Source of the DNA: Pollutimonas subterranea | GTDB taxonomy: Bacteria; Pseudomonadota; Gammaproteobacteria; Burkholderiales; Burkholderiaceae_B | Assembly: GCF_002849655.1 (NCBI RefSeq) | Contig: NZ_PDNW01000017.1 | Coordinates: 1-64,000, forward strand | Direction of reading: 5' to 3' | Length of the DNA: 64,000 bases | Shown: in pieces, positions 1 through 7,644 of the stretch | Layout of the letters: every line of letters begins with the position of its first letter | Numbering within the stretch: the first letter of the stretch is position 1 | The notes under the pieces: generated by a model | The model's input: only the letters and a program-made list of their open reading frames with translations | Database searches by the model: none | What the model was told of the DNA's origin: nothing | Translations under genes and position numbers: made by a program

Positions 1-77
1 TACTCACCACGGTGCTCTTGCACCATGCGCACAGCGCGCTCACGCACCTCGGGGGAAAACTTGTTCTGCTTCTTCAT
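1..77 (-). CDS. IS3-family transposase OrfA, N-terminal part
   Basis: Twenty-five codons are visible from the ATG at 77, beginning MKKQNKFSPEVRERAVRMVQ, the characteristic start of the helix-turn-helix OrfA of IS3-family elements. OrfA binds the element ends and is normally fused by frameshifting to the DDE integrase OrfB. A GGAG-like ribosome site lies upstream (GAGAATGGAGCT before ATG). The reading frame runs off the left edge, so whether the element is intact is unknown. Confidence 0.85.
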   Translation of the reverse strand, partial: MKKQNKFSPEVRERAVRMVQEHRGE

Positions 78-110
78 AGCTCCATTCTCTCAGATGTTGG
101 AGCCTCTACA
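1..110 (-). mobile_element. IS3-family insertion sequence, left end (cut by window edge)
   Basis: The segment holds the start of an IS3-type orfA read leftward, preceded by an untranslated leader. Read on the minus strand, the outer boundary would be TGTAGAGGCTCCAACATC starting at position 110, which fits the 5'-TG...CA-3' termini of IS3-family elements. The remainder of the element lies outside the window, so the partner inverted repeat and target duplication cannot be examined. The boundary is inferred from the terminal TG and from the truncated gene that begins 15 bases further right. Confidence 0.7.
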
Positions 111-124
111 AATCCCGGGGCGCT

Positions 125-778
125 TCAGAGCGTCTCTTCCAAGAAGCTTATTGTTTCCTTCGACGATGTCGTTCCATGACAATCACCGAGGTTGAAGTCC
201 GCCCGTTGCTGTCCGGGATCTGCATGCGTCGGAGCCCCGATTGCGGACATGCAGTGACAACTGAGTTGGACCACATAGTCATGGCGTTCGTGGGTTTGCT
301 TTATGACGCGCGCCAACTCTTTGTGATATGGCTCATGGAAACGAGCCAGGCGCTCCTGAGCTTCAGCGATAGTGAGTTTGCGCTCCTGGAACGGCTCGCC
401 ATAACGCGACAGACGTTTGAAAAGACCTAGGCCCCGCTGAGTGAAGTCACTTGCTTCAATAGGCCCAGGCCACACTCCTTCTATTAGCTCCGGGTCGATA
501 TCCCGGGCACTTCGATTGGTATCGATATACATATTGGGAAAACATGCATAGAGCAGTGTGCCTCCGAGGTCCGGTGTAGCCGCGTAGATTTCGTCAACAT
601 ACATCGAAATATTGTCATGCACGGTGGTGAGCGCCACTGGGGAACGAAAATCATGGGGATATTCACGGCCGCTTCGTGAAACATCGACAACAAGTGGCGA
701 GGGCTCGCTACGCGGGTCGTCCCTATAGAACACGCCGCGTAAGGCGGCAGATGGTGTGTCAGGATGTTGAGTTGGCAT
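125..778 (-). pseudogene. N-formylglutamate amidohydrolase family, 3'-truncated next to an IS
   Basis: The 217-residue product matches the N-formylglutamate amidohydrolase (HutG-type) family, zinc enzymes that cleave N-formylamino acids. Recognisable stretches are SPLVVDVSRSGREYP near the N-terminus, the NRSARDIDP segment, and LGDCHGTTSS near the end. Family members usually continue 40-60 residues past that motif. Here the frame stops at 125-127, 15 bases from the inferred IS end. The last codons contain a CTCT repeat; removing one CT would continue the frame as ETLKRPGI, so a small frameshift may precede the IS junction. The start was set at the ATG at 778; a GTG at 826 is possible. Probably inactive. 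Confidence 0.7.
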
Positions 779-1184
779 GGTGTTGTGTCCATTCGAGTAA
801 AAGTCTTGGCCGGCAGACCGAATCACACGGCGTCTACCTACTATTTACGAAAATATATATTATTTTCGAAAAAAGCTCGACTAGGGATTACCCGCTTTCA
901 GCCTATCTTCCGACGCATAGGGACGGCCAACGAAACCCAAGACTAAGACGCGGATTCCATAACATCGGGCCACACGAGCGAATGGGATCGCGCAGTACGG
1001 GGGAAACTCCACACTGAAAGTAGGTTTGCACGCCATCGAATAACCTCCAGTCTCCCCTTGAGCCGGGACACGCCTTCTGCACCTACGCTGACACCGCGCG
1101 GTGCACATGAGACGATATACAACGCTGGATCGGCTCGACCGTCGTACAATGTTTTCGAATATATGACTTGATTAGAGGCGATCG
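779..1184. other. Divergent intergenic region, no gene recognised
   Basis: About 400 bases separate the truncated amidohydrolase gene from the GntR-type regulator. No frame in it resembles a protein I recognise. It is more A+T-rich than its surroundings around 840-890 and 1140-1175 and carries the inverted repeat listed separately. The octamer TTTTCGAA occurs at both 863-870 and 1152-1159, which may be repeated regulator half-sites in a divergent promoter. Confidence 0.5.
848..868. promoter_or_regulatory. Perfect inverted repeat, candidate operator
   Basis: Arms CGAAAATA (848-855) and TATTTTCG (861-868) are exact reverse complements around the five-base centre TATAT. The site sits in the intergenic region between the truncated amidohydrolase gene and the FCD-type regulator, and TTTTCGAA recurs at 1152-1159 close to the regulator's start. 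A binding site for that regulator is plausible but inferred only from position and symmetry. Confidence 0.35.
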
Positions 1185-1913
1185 ATGCGGAACATGCCAC
1201 ACCATAACGCTCACACCCGTGACGACGGGGAACAGCTGTCGACGGGCTCATCCTTGTCTTCAACCCTCACCAGCCAGATCTATGAGCGGCTGCGCGATGA
1301 CATCGTGTTATGTCGACTCGTACCGGGTCAGAAGCTCGGATTGGATCTGCTTAAAGAACGTTATCAAGTGGGAATGACACCATTGCGAGAAGCGCTGTAT
1401 CGGTTATCCGCGTCGAACTTAATAACACTCGAAGATCGCAAGGGATTTAGAGTCGCGCCCGTGTCGCCCGAACATCTATCCGAAGTGATTGAACTTCGTC
1501 AGATCGTCGAAATAGCGCTTCTGACGAACGCCTTTCAACATGCAACCGTGGAGTGGGAGTCGCAAATCGTCGCGGCTTTTCATCGACTTTTGCGCATTGC
1601 AGACTTCAAGTTCAATCCCGGTCCCTACGACCGCGGCTGGGAGATAGCACATCGAGAATTCCATTACACCCTCCTATCGACGGCACGACTCCCAATGCTC
1701 ACGCAGTTCCATATCGCAATGTGGGACCACTCGTCGCGCTATCGAAACCTTGCCTTTGCCGGCAAAAAAATGCCCGAACACGTATTCGACGGCCACAAGC
1801 AATTAATGGATGCCGTGGTGAGTCGCGACGCTGAGCTCGCCTGCATGTTGCTGCGACGACATATCACCCTAGCGACCGCGCACATCATGGACAATGTGTT
1901 TCCCACCAAATAG
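1185..1913 (+). CDS. GntR-family transcriptional regulator, FCD subfamily
   Basis: The 242-residue protein has an N-terminal winged helix (about residues 27-95, with MTPLREALYRL as recognition-helix region and a wing ending in RKGFRVAPVS). It is followed by an all-helical FCD ligand domain containing ELRQIVE and the histidines FHYTLL and GHKQLMDAV expected to hold a metal and an organic-acid effector. Such proteins usually repress catabolic operons until an acid ligand binds. GAGGCG lies five bases before the ATG. The likely target is the divergent amidohydrolase locus or itself; the ligand is unknown. Confidence 0.85.
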   Translation: MRNMPHHNAHTRDDGEQLSTGSSLSSTLTSQIYERLRDDIVLCRLVPGQKLGLDLLKERYQVGMTPLREALYRLSASNLITLEDRKGFRVAPVSPEHLSEVIELRQIVEIALLTNAFQHATVEWESQIVAAFHRLLRIADFKFNPGPYDRGWEIAHREFHYTLLSTARLPMLTQFHIAMWDHSSRYRNLAFAGKKMPEHVFDGHKQLMDAVVSRDAELACMLLRRHITLATAHIMDNVFPTK

Positions 1914-2523
1914 CCGCATACTCCCGCGGCGCCGCTGACCGCGACAAGCTCGCCCCGCTCCTCGATGTCTGTAGCGAGGAGCGCAAGCAAAGGCGAGACG
2001 ATAGGGCGATGATAGCCAATTTGAAAAGGCTAGGTTTTGTCTTTCGTGACCACCCTTCACCGCATTCACTAACTGGCCCCACCAACGCTTAGACGCCGGC
2101 ATGAATGCTATACAGATAAGCACCATACAGCAGCCAAAACGGAAAGATGTAGCTAAAGGCCAGGCCGTGGTCCCAGGCTGAGAAGCTCCAAGCCGCTTGC
2201 GCCTTGTCCCCAGACGATCTGATCGTTTTGCTACAAGAAAACACCGATTCAGATTGGTCATTTGAGCATGGACGGGCGCAGTTCCTAACCGGTGAGCTTT
2301 GATAGTGCCAGGAATGTCTGTGGCGGTCTTATGAGTTTTTCGTTGGACAGTTGAACTCCAGAGAACCAGGTAAAGCTTGTCGGTGCGGGCCGAGACCATC
2401 GCCACGCTAATTCAAGCAATTGGTTGTTGGGCTCAGGAGGATGGCAGTGCGATAGCAAGAACGGTACTGCTTTTCGTATATGGTGAGCAATTCCGTTCTT
2501 TCATGACTATTTAGGCAAATAGA
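1914..2523. other. 610-base gap without a recognised gene; possible gene debris
   Basis: No convincing complete gene is visible. Two frames look more protein-like than chance but are short. On the plus strand a frame overlapping the end of the upstream regulator runs to a stop near 2095 (AADRDKLAPLLDVCSEERKQ). On the minus strand a frame ending at about 2092 finishes with a hydrophobic tail ([18 protein letters not shown]), like the last membrane segment of a permease. An 8-bp inverted repeat (AAGAACGG 2457-2464 / CCGTTCTT 2493-2500, 28-base loop) lies just beyond the Bug gene and might be a weak terminator for it. I could not assign any fragment to a family. Confidence 0.35.
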
Positions 2524-3519
2524 TCATTCGATTTTGCCCATTTTGTTAACGGCCTGGGCAATCGCTTTAGCGTCCTCCTTCCAGTATGCGTCGAACTCGG
2601 CTGCGTCCTGGTAATCCAGCGGACTACCGATACCGAGCATTGTTTGTGCGAAATTAGGATTGGCCGCTATCCTGCTCAGACTACTGTTCAAGGTGTCAAC
2701 GACCTCTGGTGGTACGTTCGCTGGAACGAAGACTCCTGACCATTGGATGAACCGGGCGTCGTAGCCTGAAGAGCTCAGGCTGGGAACGTCTGGCATTGAT
2801 GAAAGCGGTTTGTCGCCCCAGTGGGCTAGAGCACGTAATTTGCCCGCCTTGATCTGCTGAAGTGCGCTGGCTGGCCCTGTGGCAAGCGCTTCAACGTGAC
2901 CACCCAACAATGATGCCACAGCAGGGCCAGCTCCGGTGAACGGTATGTGTGTCAGTTTTACGTCGGCGGCATGCGATAACATTTCCATTGGCACATGCAT
3001 CGTGCCGTAAATGCCGGAGCTTCCGTACGTGATGTCTTCAGGATTTTTTTTCGCGGCCTCAATAAATTCTTGAACTGTTTTCCAGGGAGCGTCTGCCTGT
3101 ACGACCAACACGGTAGGATCGGCTGTAATGCGAGCTATGGGTTTGAACTGATTCAGTTGATAAGCTGGCTTGCGCTCAAGAATTCTGTCGGCCTCGGGCA
3201 TGATGGAAATAGACGATAGGCTTAACAATATTGTGTAGCCATCGGGCTTGGCGTTAGCCGCGGAACCTATGCCAATAGCGCCGCCCGCACCTGCTTTATT
3301 TTCGATAATGACGGTTTGGCCCAAATCTTTGGACAGTGCATCGGCCAATGGACGTGCGACTGTATCGGCCACACCCCCGGGCGGAAATGGCACGATCATC
3401 GTAATGGGACGTTCAGGATATTGCGCCATGGCATAGCCGGAAAGACCCAGCGCCGCCGTGGCGCCGAGCATCTTGAGTATTGTTGTGGTGTTTGGCCATT
3501 CTTTAAGCTTAATACGCAT
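2524..3519 (-). CDS. Bug-family periplasmic solute receptor (TTT type)
   Basis: A 331-residue tripartite-tricarboxylate-transporter receptor of the Bug family, which is expanded in Bordetella and relatives and binds carboxylates in the periplasm. A signal peptide ends near AMAQ. The mature N-terminus YPERPITMIVPFPPGGVADT is the family hallmark, followed by IENKAGAGGAIG and a PDGYT motif. The start was chosen at the ATG at 3519, preceded by AAGAGACAAATC; an upstream in-frame extension lacks a signal-like start. It lies 43 bases after the FAA-hydrolase gene, probably in the same operon. No TctA/TctB membrane partners are nearby, which is common for Bug proteins. Confidence 0.93.
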   Translation of the reverse strand: MRIKLKEWPNTTTILKMLGATAALGLSGYAMAQYPERPITMIVPFPPGGVADTVARPLADALSKDLGQTVIIENKAGAGGAIGIGSAANAKPDGYTILLSLSSISIMPEADRILERKPAYQLNQFKPIARITADPTVLVVQADAPWKTVQEFIEAAKKNPEDITYGSSGIYGTMHVPMEMLSHAADVKLTHIPFTGAGPAVASLLGGHVEALATGPASALQQIKAGKLRALAHWGDKPLSSMPDVPSLSSSGYDARFIQWSGVFVPANVPPEVVDTLNSSLSRIAANPNFAQTMLGIGSPLDYQDAAEFDAYWKEDAKAIAQAVNKMGKIE

Positions 3520-3562
3520 GATTTGTCTCTTTTTTCTAAGAATCAGCGGGCGAAGCGCTGAG

Positions 3563-4432
3563 TTATTTGAACGTGTTTTCCAGCACGCCGATGCCGTCAA
3601 CTTCAATACGAACGACATCGCCGGTTTTAAGATATTGCGCGGGTTTCATACCCATGCCCACGCCAGCAGGTGTACCGGTGGCAATAATGTCGCCCGGATA
3701 AAGCGTGATGCCGCGCGAGCAAGTTTCAATCAGCGTGGGTAAGTCGAAAATCAAATCTGGTGTTGCGCCATCCTGACGCAGCTCGCCATTGACCCAGCAG
3801 CGCACGCGAGTCTTGCTGCCATCTAACTCGTCGGCAGTCGCTATCCACGGACCCATGGGGCAAAAGGTGTCAAAAGATTTGCCTAAATCCCACTGCTGGT
3901 GTCGAATCTGTACGTCTCGTGCGGTGACGTCATTGACAATGGTGTAGCCGAAAACATGACCCATTGCCTCGTCTCGCGAAATATTCTTGCCGCCCTTACC
4001 GATAATGATGGCAAGTTCCGCTTCGTAGTCGATTTGCTGTGATACTTCGCCCGGCAACTCGACGATATCCAAATGAGCAACAACGCACTCTGGTACTTTG
4101 GTAAAGACAATGGGCCAGCTTTGCGGGTTCTTGTCATTATCCTTAAACACGGACGTAGCAAGTTCATTTGCATGGGCGTGATAGTTTCGGCCTACACAAA
4201 AAATATTCCGGCGTGGGCGTTCGATCGGTGCCAATGCCTTAGCCTTGCTTAGGTCGTAGCCACCGGAGTCAGTGCTCAGTTTGTCTTTGATGTTTTCATA
4301 CGCGTGTACCAATTGGTTCATGTCGCCATCGAATCCACTGACTAGCTCAGATACAGGCCAAAAAAGGTTTTTTTCTGTGTTTACAATACAAACTTGTGTT
4401 TTTCCTTGGTTGTCCAGTGTTGCGAATTTCAT
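3563..4432 (-). CDS. Fumarylacetoacetate hydrolase (FAH) family protein
   Basis: A 289-residue FAH-superfamily enzyme; these Mg2+/Mn2+ enzymes hydrolyse or decarboxylate 2-oxo acids and acylpyruvates in aromatic and organic-acid breakdown. The C-terminal fold is clear: NIFCVGRNYHAH opens it, the acidic metal ligands lie in IDYEAELAIIIGK and VNDVTARDVQ, and it ends in YPGDIIATGTPAGVGMG. A GAGGAAATA ribosome site precedes the ATG at 4432. First gene of a two-gene operon with the Bug receptor, divergent from a GntR regulator. This suggests uptake and cleavage of one carboxylate, whose identity the sequence does not reveal. Confidence 0.92.
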   Translation of the reverse strand: MKFATLDNQGKTQVCIVNTEKNLFWPVSELVSGFDGDMNQLVHAYENIKDKLSTDSGGYDLSKAKALAPIERPRRNIFCVGRNYHAHANELATSVFKDNDKNPQSWPIVFTKVPECVVAHLDIVELPGEVSQQIDYEAELAIIIGKGGKNISRDEAMGHVFGYTIVNDVTARDVQIRHQQWDLGKSFDTFCPMGPWIATADELDGSKTRVRCWVNGELRQDGATPDLIFDLPTLIETCSRGITLYPGDIIATGTPAGVGMGMKPAQYLKTGDVVRIEVDGIGVLENTFK

Positions 4433-4480
4433 TATTTCCTCATCGAGTAAATGCAAAGGCATAAATCTACCACATTAAAG

Positions 4481-4494
4481 GGCCAAAATTGGTC
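4481..4494. promoter_or_regulatory. Candidate GntR/FadR-type operator
   Basis: GGCCAAAATTGGTC is a 14-base palindrome with one mismatch, whose TTGGTC half resembles FadR-type half-sites. AATTGGT occurs here (4487-4493) and again at 4528-4534, both followed within a base by TA. The site lies in the 143-base gap between the FAH-family gene and the FadR-type regulator, so it could control both divergent units. Inferred from symmetry and position. Confidence 0.4.
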
Positions 4495-4575
4495 TATTTT
4501 TGGGCTTTTCTTAGGTAGTATTCAATCAATTGGTATAATGGCAAGAACACAAACATACGGTCAAAAGGAAGAGGC

Positions 4576-5277
4576 ATGGAGGAAATACAGGCTTTCCCGG
4601 AGGTCCGAACGCAAGGAGCCAAGACGCTCGCCAATTATTTGATGGCTGAAATGGTTAGCGGAAAACTAAGACAAGGCGTGAAATTGCCGCCCGAAAGAGA
4701 GCTTGGCGAGCGCTTTGGCCTATCGCGCGGATCGGTGCGACGTGTTTTGGCTCAATTTCGAGATCAAGGTTTAATTGGCCAGCGCGTTGGCAGCGGCACA
4801 TTTGTACTGGCGAAGGCTGAAACCTTGCTTCAGCCGCAAGAAACCGCCGTGGCCATATCAACCAGTCCCGCCGAGCTCATGGTAGCTCGGTTGCTCATTG
4901 AACCTTTAATGCCTGGCTTGATCGTGCAGAATGCGACTAGCGCTGATTTCAAGCAGATGTTTCACTGCTTGGGTCAATCGGAGGCTGCCGTTGGGATCGA
5001 CGATTTCGAGCACTGGGACGAGGAACTGCACAAAGCCTTCGCGTTTGCCACCCATAATTCCTTTTTTGTGCAGTTGATGGATCTCACTAACAAAGTTCGT
5101 GAGCAGGGGGAGTGGGGACGGTTGAAGCGCATTTCATTGACCCCAGAAACCAGGCAGCAATACGAGCTGCAGCATCGGGCAATAGTCGAAGCGCTCAAAG
5201 ACAGGGATGCAAGTCTTGCCAGGAACTTGCTGCTTGGGCACTTGCAACTAATCCAACAGAATCTATTTGGAGGCTGA
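4576..5277 (+). CDS. GntR-family transcriptional regulator, FadR type
   Basis: A 233-residue regulator: winged helix at about residues 15-80 (LPPERELGERFGLSRGSVRR, then the wing GQRVGSGTFV) and a C-terminal FCD-like helical domain from about 95 (DFEHWDEELHKAFAFATHN, ELQHRAIVEALKDRD) carrying the aspartate and histidines typical of ligand or metal binding. GGAAGAGGC precedes the ATG. It diverges from the FAH-hydrolase / Bug operon, its likely target. The effector is presumably the transported acid or its CoA or keto derivative; that is inference. Confidence 0.88.
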   Translation: MEEIQAFPEVRTQGAKTLANYLMAEMVSGKLRQGVKLPPERELGERFGLSRGSVRRVLAQFRDQGLIGQRVGSGTFVLAKAETLLQPQETAVAISTSPAELMVARLLIEPLMPGLIVQNATSADFKQMFHCLGQSEAAVGIDDFEHWDEELHKAFAFATHNSFFVQLMDLTNKVREQGEWGRLKRISLTPETRQQYELQHRAIVEALKDRDASLARNLLLGHLQLIQQNLFGG

Positions 5278-5531
5278 ACTTCATAGATGGGTTATAGGCG
5301 AGGCATAGCCTCGGCGCTGGTGTCAGCTTTGGACCTCGTCCGGAGGAGGGGGTTGGATTGACCCAATCGCTGTTAAAGGAGTGCTATCCCCAGATGAAAC
5401 CAAAGCTGTGCAGCACAGAGTGGCCGGTAATCCATCGCGTCGATGATGGGTGCCGCGTCCAATTATGCGTACTGTCGATTCAAAGATCATGACGCTACGA
5501 CCAAAACGTGTCCATTTTTCTAAAACTTTAG
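5278..5531. other. Intergenic sequence, short hairpin only
   Basis: No gene is recognised between the FadR-type regulator and the transporter remnant. A hairpin with arms CGAGGC (5299-5304) and GCCTCG (5308-5313) lies 22 bases after the regulator's stop. It lacks a U-tract, so terminator function is uncertain. The rest shows no repeat or site I can name and may be a recombination scar, since a gene fragment starts right after it. Confidence 0.4.
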
Positions 5532-5768
5532 AATGTTGCTAATTTGGTGTTTACTTATGGATACTTTCCCATGCGGTACGATCCGTTGTACTGGGCTGCG
5601 GTGTTTCCCCTGGGTATGTACGCGGCGAGTACATGGGAGGTGAATGCCGCCATGGGATTCGATTTCCTGCAAGCCGTGCCGAAATTGTTCTTTTTTATCG
5701 CGATCGCCGCGTGGGGGTTGGCCTTCATTGGAATGCTTCGGCGCGTTTTTAGAACGCTTATTCCTTGA
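5532..5768 (+). pseudogene. C-terminal remnant of a TDT/TehA (SLAC1-like) transporter
   Basis: About 75 codons encode the last part of a tellurite-resistance/dicarboxylate transporter family protein. RYDPLYWAAVFPLGMYAAST is the conserved loop and penultimate membrane helix, followed by a final helix near LFFFIAIAAWGLAFIGMLRR. Full proteins have ten membrane helices and 320-380 residues. Here the frame is closed by a TAG at 5529 and no upstream part is present. The 3' end overlaps the end of the convergent ABC permease gene by 11 bases. It is a decayed fragment rather than a functional gene. Confidence 0.7.
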
Positions 5769-6651
5769 TGGCGCCCGTCATGCCGGACACGTAATACTCG
5801 ACGAAGAACGAGTACACGATAGCCACCGGCAGAGACCCGACCAGTGCCCCGGCCATCAGCGCGCCCCAATGGTAGACGTCGCCTTCGATGAGCTCTGTCA
5901 CGATACCCACAGGCACGGTTTTCATCTCGGTTGACGAAATAAAGGTCAAGGCATAGATAAACTCGTTCCAGGACAGTGTGAACGCGAATATACCTGCCGA
6001 AATCAGACCGGGCACCGACAAGGGAAGAATGATCTTTATAAGGATTTCCCATCGCGTGGCGCCGTCGATCAGGGCGCACTCTTCGAGTTCGTAGGGAATG
6101 GACCGGAAATAGCCCATCAACAGCCAGGTGCTGAACGGTATCAGGAAAGTGGGGTAGGTAAGGATCAGCGCCATCCTGGTGTCGAACAGCCCGAGCTGGA
6201 ACACGATCGCAGCCAGCGGAATGAACAGTATCGATGGCGGAACCAGATACGCAAAGAAGATGCCCAAGCCCACTTGTTTGGACCCCTGGAAGCGCAGGCG
6301 CTCGATGGCATAGGCGGCAAAGACGCTGGCCGCCAGTGATATGAATGTTGCCACGGTGGAGATCAGTATTGAATTCCACAGCCAGCCTGGGAAGGGCGTG
6401 TCGAACATGAGCTTCTTGAAGTGCTTCAAGGTGGGGGCAAGTACCCAGAAAGGATTGCCCGAACTCAGCGCCATTTCCTCGTCAGGCTTGAACGATGTGA
6501 TGACCATCCAGTAGAACGGAAACAGCAACACGAACACGAATATGCCTAAGGGAATATAGACGGTGACCCAGCGTCGCGGAATCGACTGAAGGTACTCCAT
6601 TCCCTGTTTCTCATGCTTGTCGCCTTTCTGGCGCTTTTGCTCAGTGTTCAT
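5758..6651 (-). CDS. Carbohydrate-type ABC transporter permease, MalG/UgpE-like
   Basis: A 297-residue inner-membrane permease with about six helices. The EAA loop that docks the ATPase is clear: EECALIDGATRWEILIKI followed by LPLSVPG. A charged N-terminal tail precedes the first helix (VTVYIPLGIFVFVLLFPFYW). Its ATG shares one base with the stop of the MalF-like gene (TAATG), so the two are translationally coupled. Last gene of the leftward sugar-acid operon; it pairs with the MalF-like permease to form the channel. Confidence 0.93.
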   Translation of the reverse strand: MNTEQKRQKGDKHEKQGMEYLQSIPRRWVTVYIPLGIFVFVLLFPFYWMVITSFKPDEEMALSSGNPFWVLAPTLKHFKKLMFDTPFPGWLWNSILISTVATFISLAASVFAAYAIERLRFQGSKQVGLGIFFAYLVPPSILFIPLAAIVFQLGLFDTRMALILTYPTFLIPFSTWLLMGYFRSIPYELEECALIDGATRWEILIKIILPLSVPGLISAGIFAFTLSWNEFIYALTFISSTEMKTVPVGIVTELIEGDVYHWGALMAGALVGSLPVAIVYSFFVEYYVSGMTGAIKE

Positions 6652-7550
6652 TATTTGTCTCCGCCTTGTTGCCAGGCACGCCGTTGCAAACCGAAGTAGG
6701 AAAACATGATGGCCGCCAGCAGGAAGGGCACCATCATGATGGCCAATGCTGCCCCTTCGCCAAGCGATCCGCCCGGGATGGCGCGTTGGAACGACAGGGT
6801 AGTCATGAGGTGTGTGGCATTAAGCGGCCCACCGCGGGTAAGGACGTAGATCAACTGGAAGTCGGTGAACGTAAAGAGCACCGAGAACGTCATGACCACG
6901 GCAATGATGGGGGTCAGCAAAGGCAGGGTGACGAAACGGAATTGTTGCCACGGTGTCACGCCGTCGATGGAAGCCGCCTCGTACAAGGCGGGCGATATGG
7001 TCTGCAAGCCGGCAAGCAGCGTGATGGCCACGAAAGGAATGCCTCGCCAGACATTGGCGATGATGGTCGAGAGGCGCGCCAGCCAAGGGTCGCCCAGGAA
7101 ATTGATATACGTATCGATGATGCCCATCTTCACCAGCACCCAGCTGACAATGGAAAACTGGGCATCGTAGATCCACCAGAACGCCAGCGCGGACAGCGCT
7201 GTCGGGACTATCCATGGCAACAGCACCACCGAACGGAAAAACGCTTTGAACGGAAGATTCTTGTTCAGGAGCAATGCTAGCCAAAGGCCGAGTACGAACT
7301 TCAGCACGCTGGCAATGAAGGTATAGAACAAGGTGTTGAACAAGGCCAGCTGCGCTACCGAATCGCCGGATAGGTAGATATAGTTGTCCAGGCCCACCCA
7401 TTCGCCGGCACGCCCGATCTTGGTGTCGGTAAAGCCCAGCCATATTCCCAAGCCCAACGGATAGGTAAGGAATAACAAAAGCAGGACGGCGGTGGGAAGC
7501 ATGAACGCCAACCCCAACCAGTTTCTGTTGTTCATCAAGCGGGAAAGCAT
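6651..7550 (-). CDS. Carbohydrate-type ABC transporter permease, MalF/UgpA-like
   Basis: A 299-residue membrane protein with six predicted helices and the EAA motif LYEAASIDGVTPWQQFRFVT before LPLLTP. It forms a heterodimer with the adjacent MalG-like permease. The ATG at 7550 is preceded by GAGGACGACT, a good ribosome site. Longer in-frame starts would add a non-conserved basic leader, so this start is preferred. It lies 94 bases after the binding-protein gene, and a stem-loop occupies most of that spacer. Confidence 0.93.
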   Translation of the reverse strand: MLSRLMNNRNWLGLAFMLPTAVLLLLFLTYPLGLGIWLGFTDTKIGRAGEWVGLDNYIYLSGDSVAQLALFNTLFYTFIASVLKFVLGLWLALLLNKNLPFKAFFRSVVLLPWIVPTALSALAFWWIYDAQFSIVSWVLVKMGIIDTYINFLGDPWLARLSTIIANVWRGIPFVAITLLAGLQTISPALYEAASIDGVTPWQQFRFVTLPLLTPIIAVVMTFSVLFTFTDFQLIYVLTRGGPLNATHLMTTLSFQRAIPGGSLGEGAALAIMMVPFLLAAIMFSYFGLQRRAWQQGGDK

Positions 7551-7567
7551 AGTCGTCCTCGGCAAGG

Positions 7568-7610
7568 TCCCGTGGTCTGCAACCGCGCAATGTCGGCGCA
7601 GACCGTGGGA
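7568..7610 (-). promoter_or_regulatory. Intercistronic stem-loop between binding protein and permease genes
   Basis: In the minus-strand transcript TCCCACGGTCTGC (7610-7598) can pair with GCAGACCACGGGA (7580-7568): seven base pairs, a 2x2 internal loop, then four more, around a 17-base loop. It starts 34 bases after the binding-protein stop and ends 18 bases before the permease start. It could protect the upstream mRNA segment or reduce read-through, giving more receptor than channel. No U-tract is present. Confidence 0.55.
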
Positions 7611-7644
7611 CAGACACACATCAACGGTGCACAGGTTCGGATTT

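Noticed and set aside
176-430. A small plus-strand frame inside the amidohydrolase gene
   Set aside because: Lies wholly within a recognised family member on the other strand and has no family resemblance or ribosome site.
1869-2405. A 178-codon minus-strand frame over the 1914-2523 gap
   Set aside because: Composition is irregular with basic runs and no motif; a different minus frame in the same place looks more protein-like, so this one was not called.
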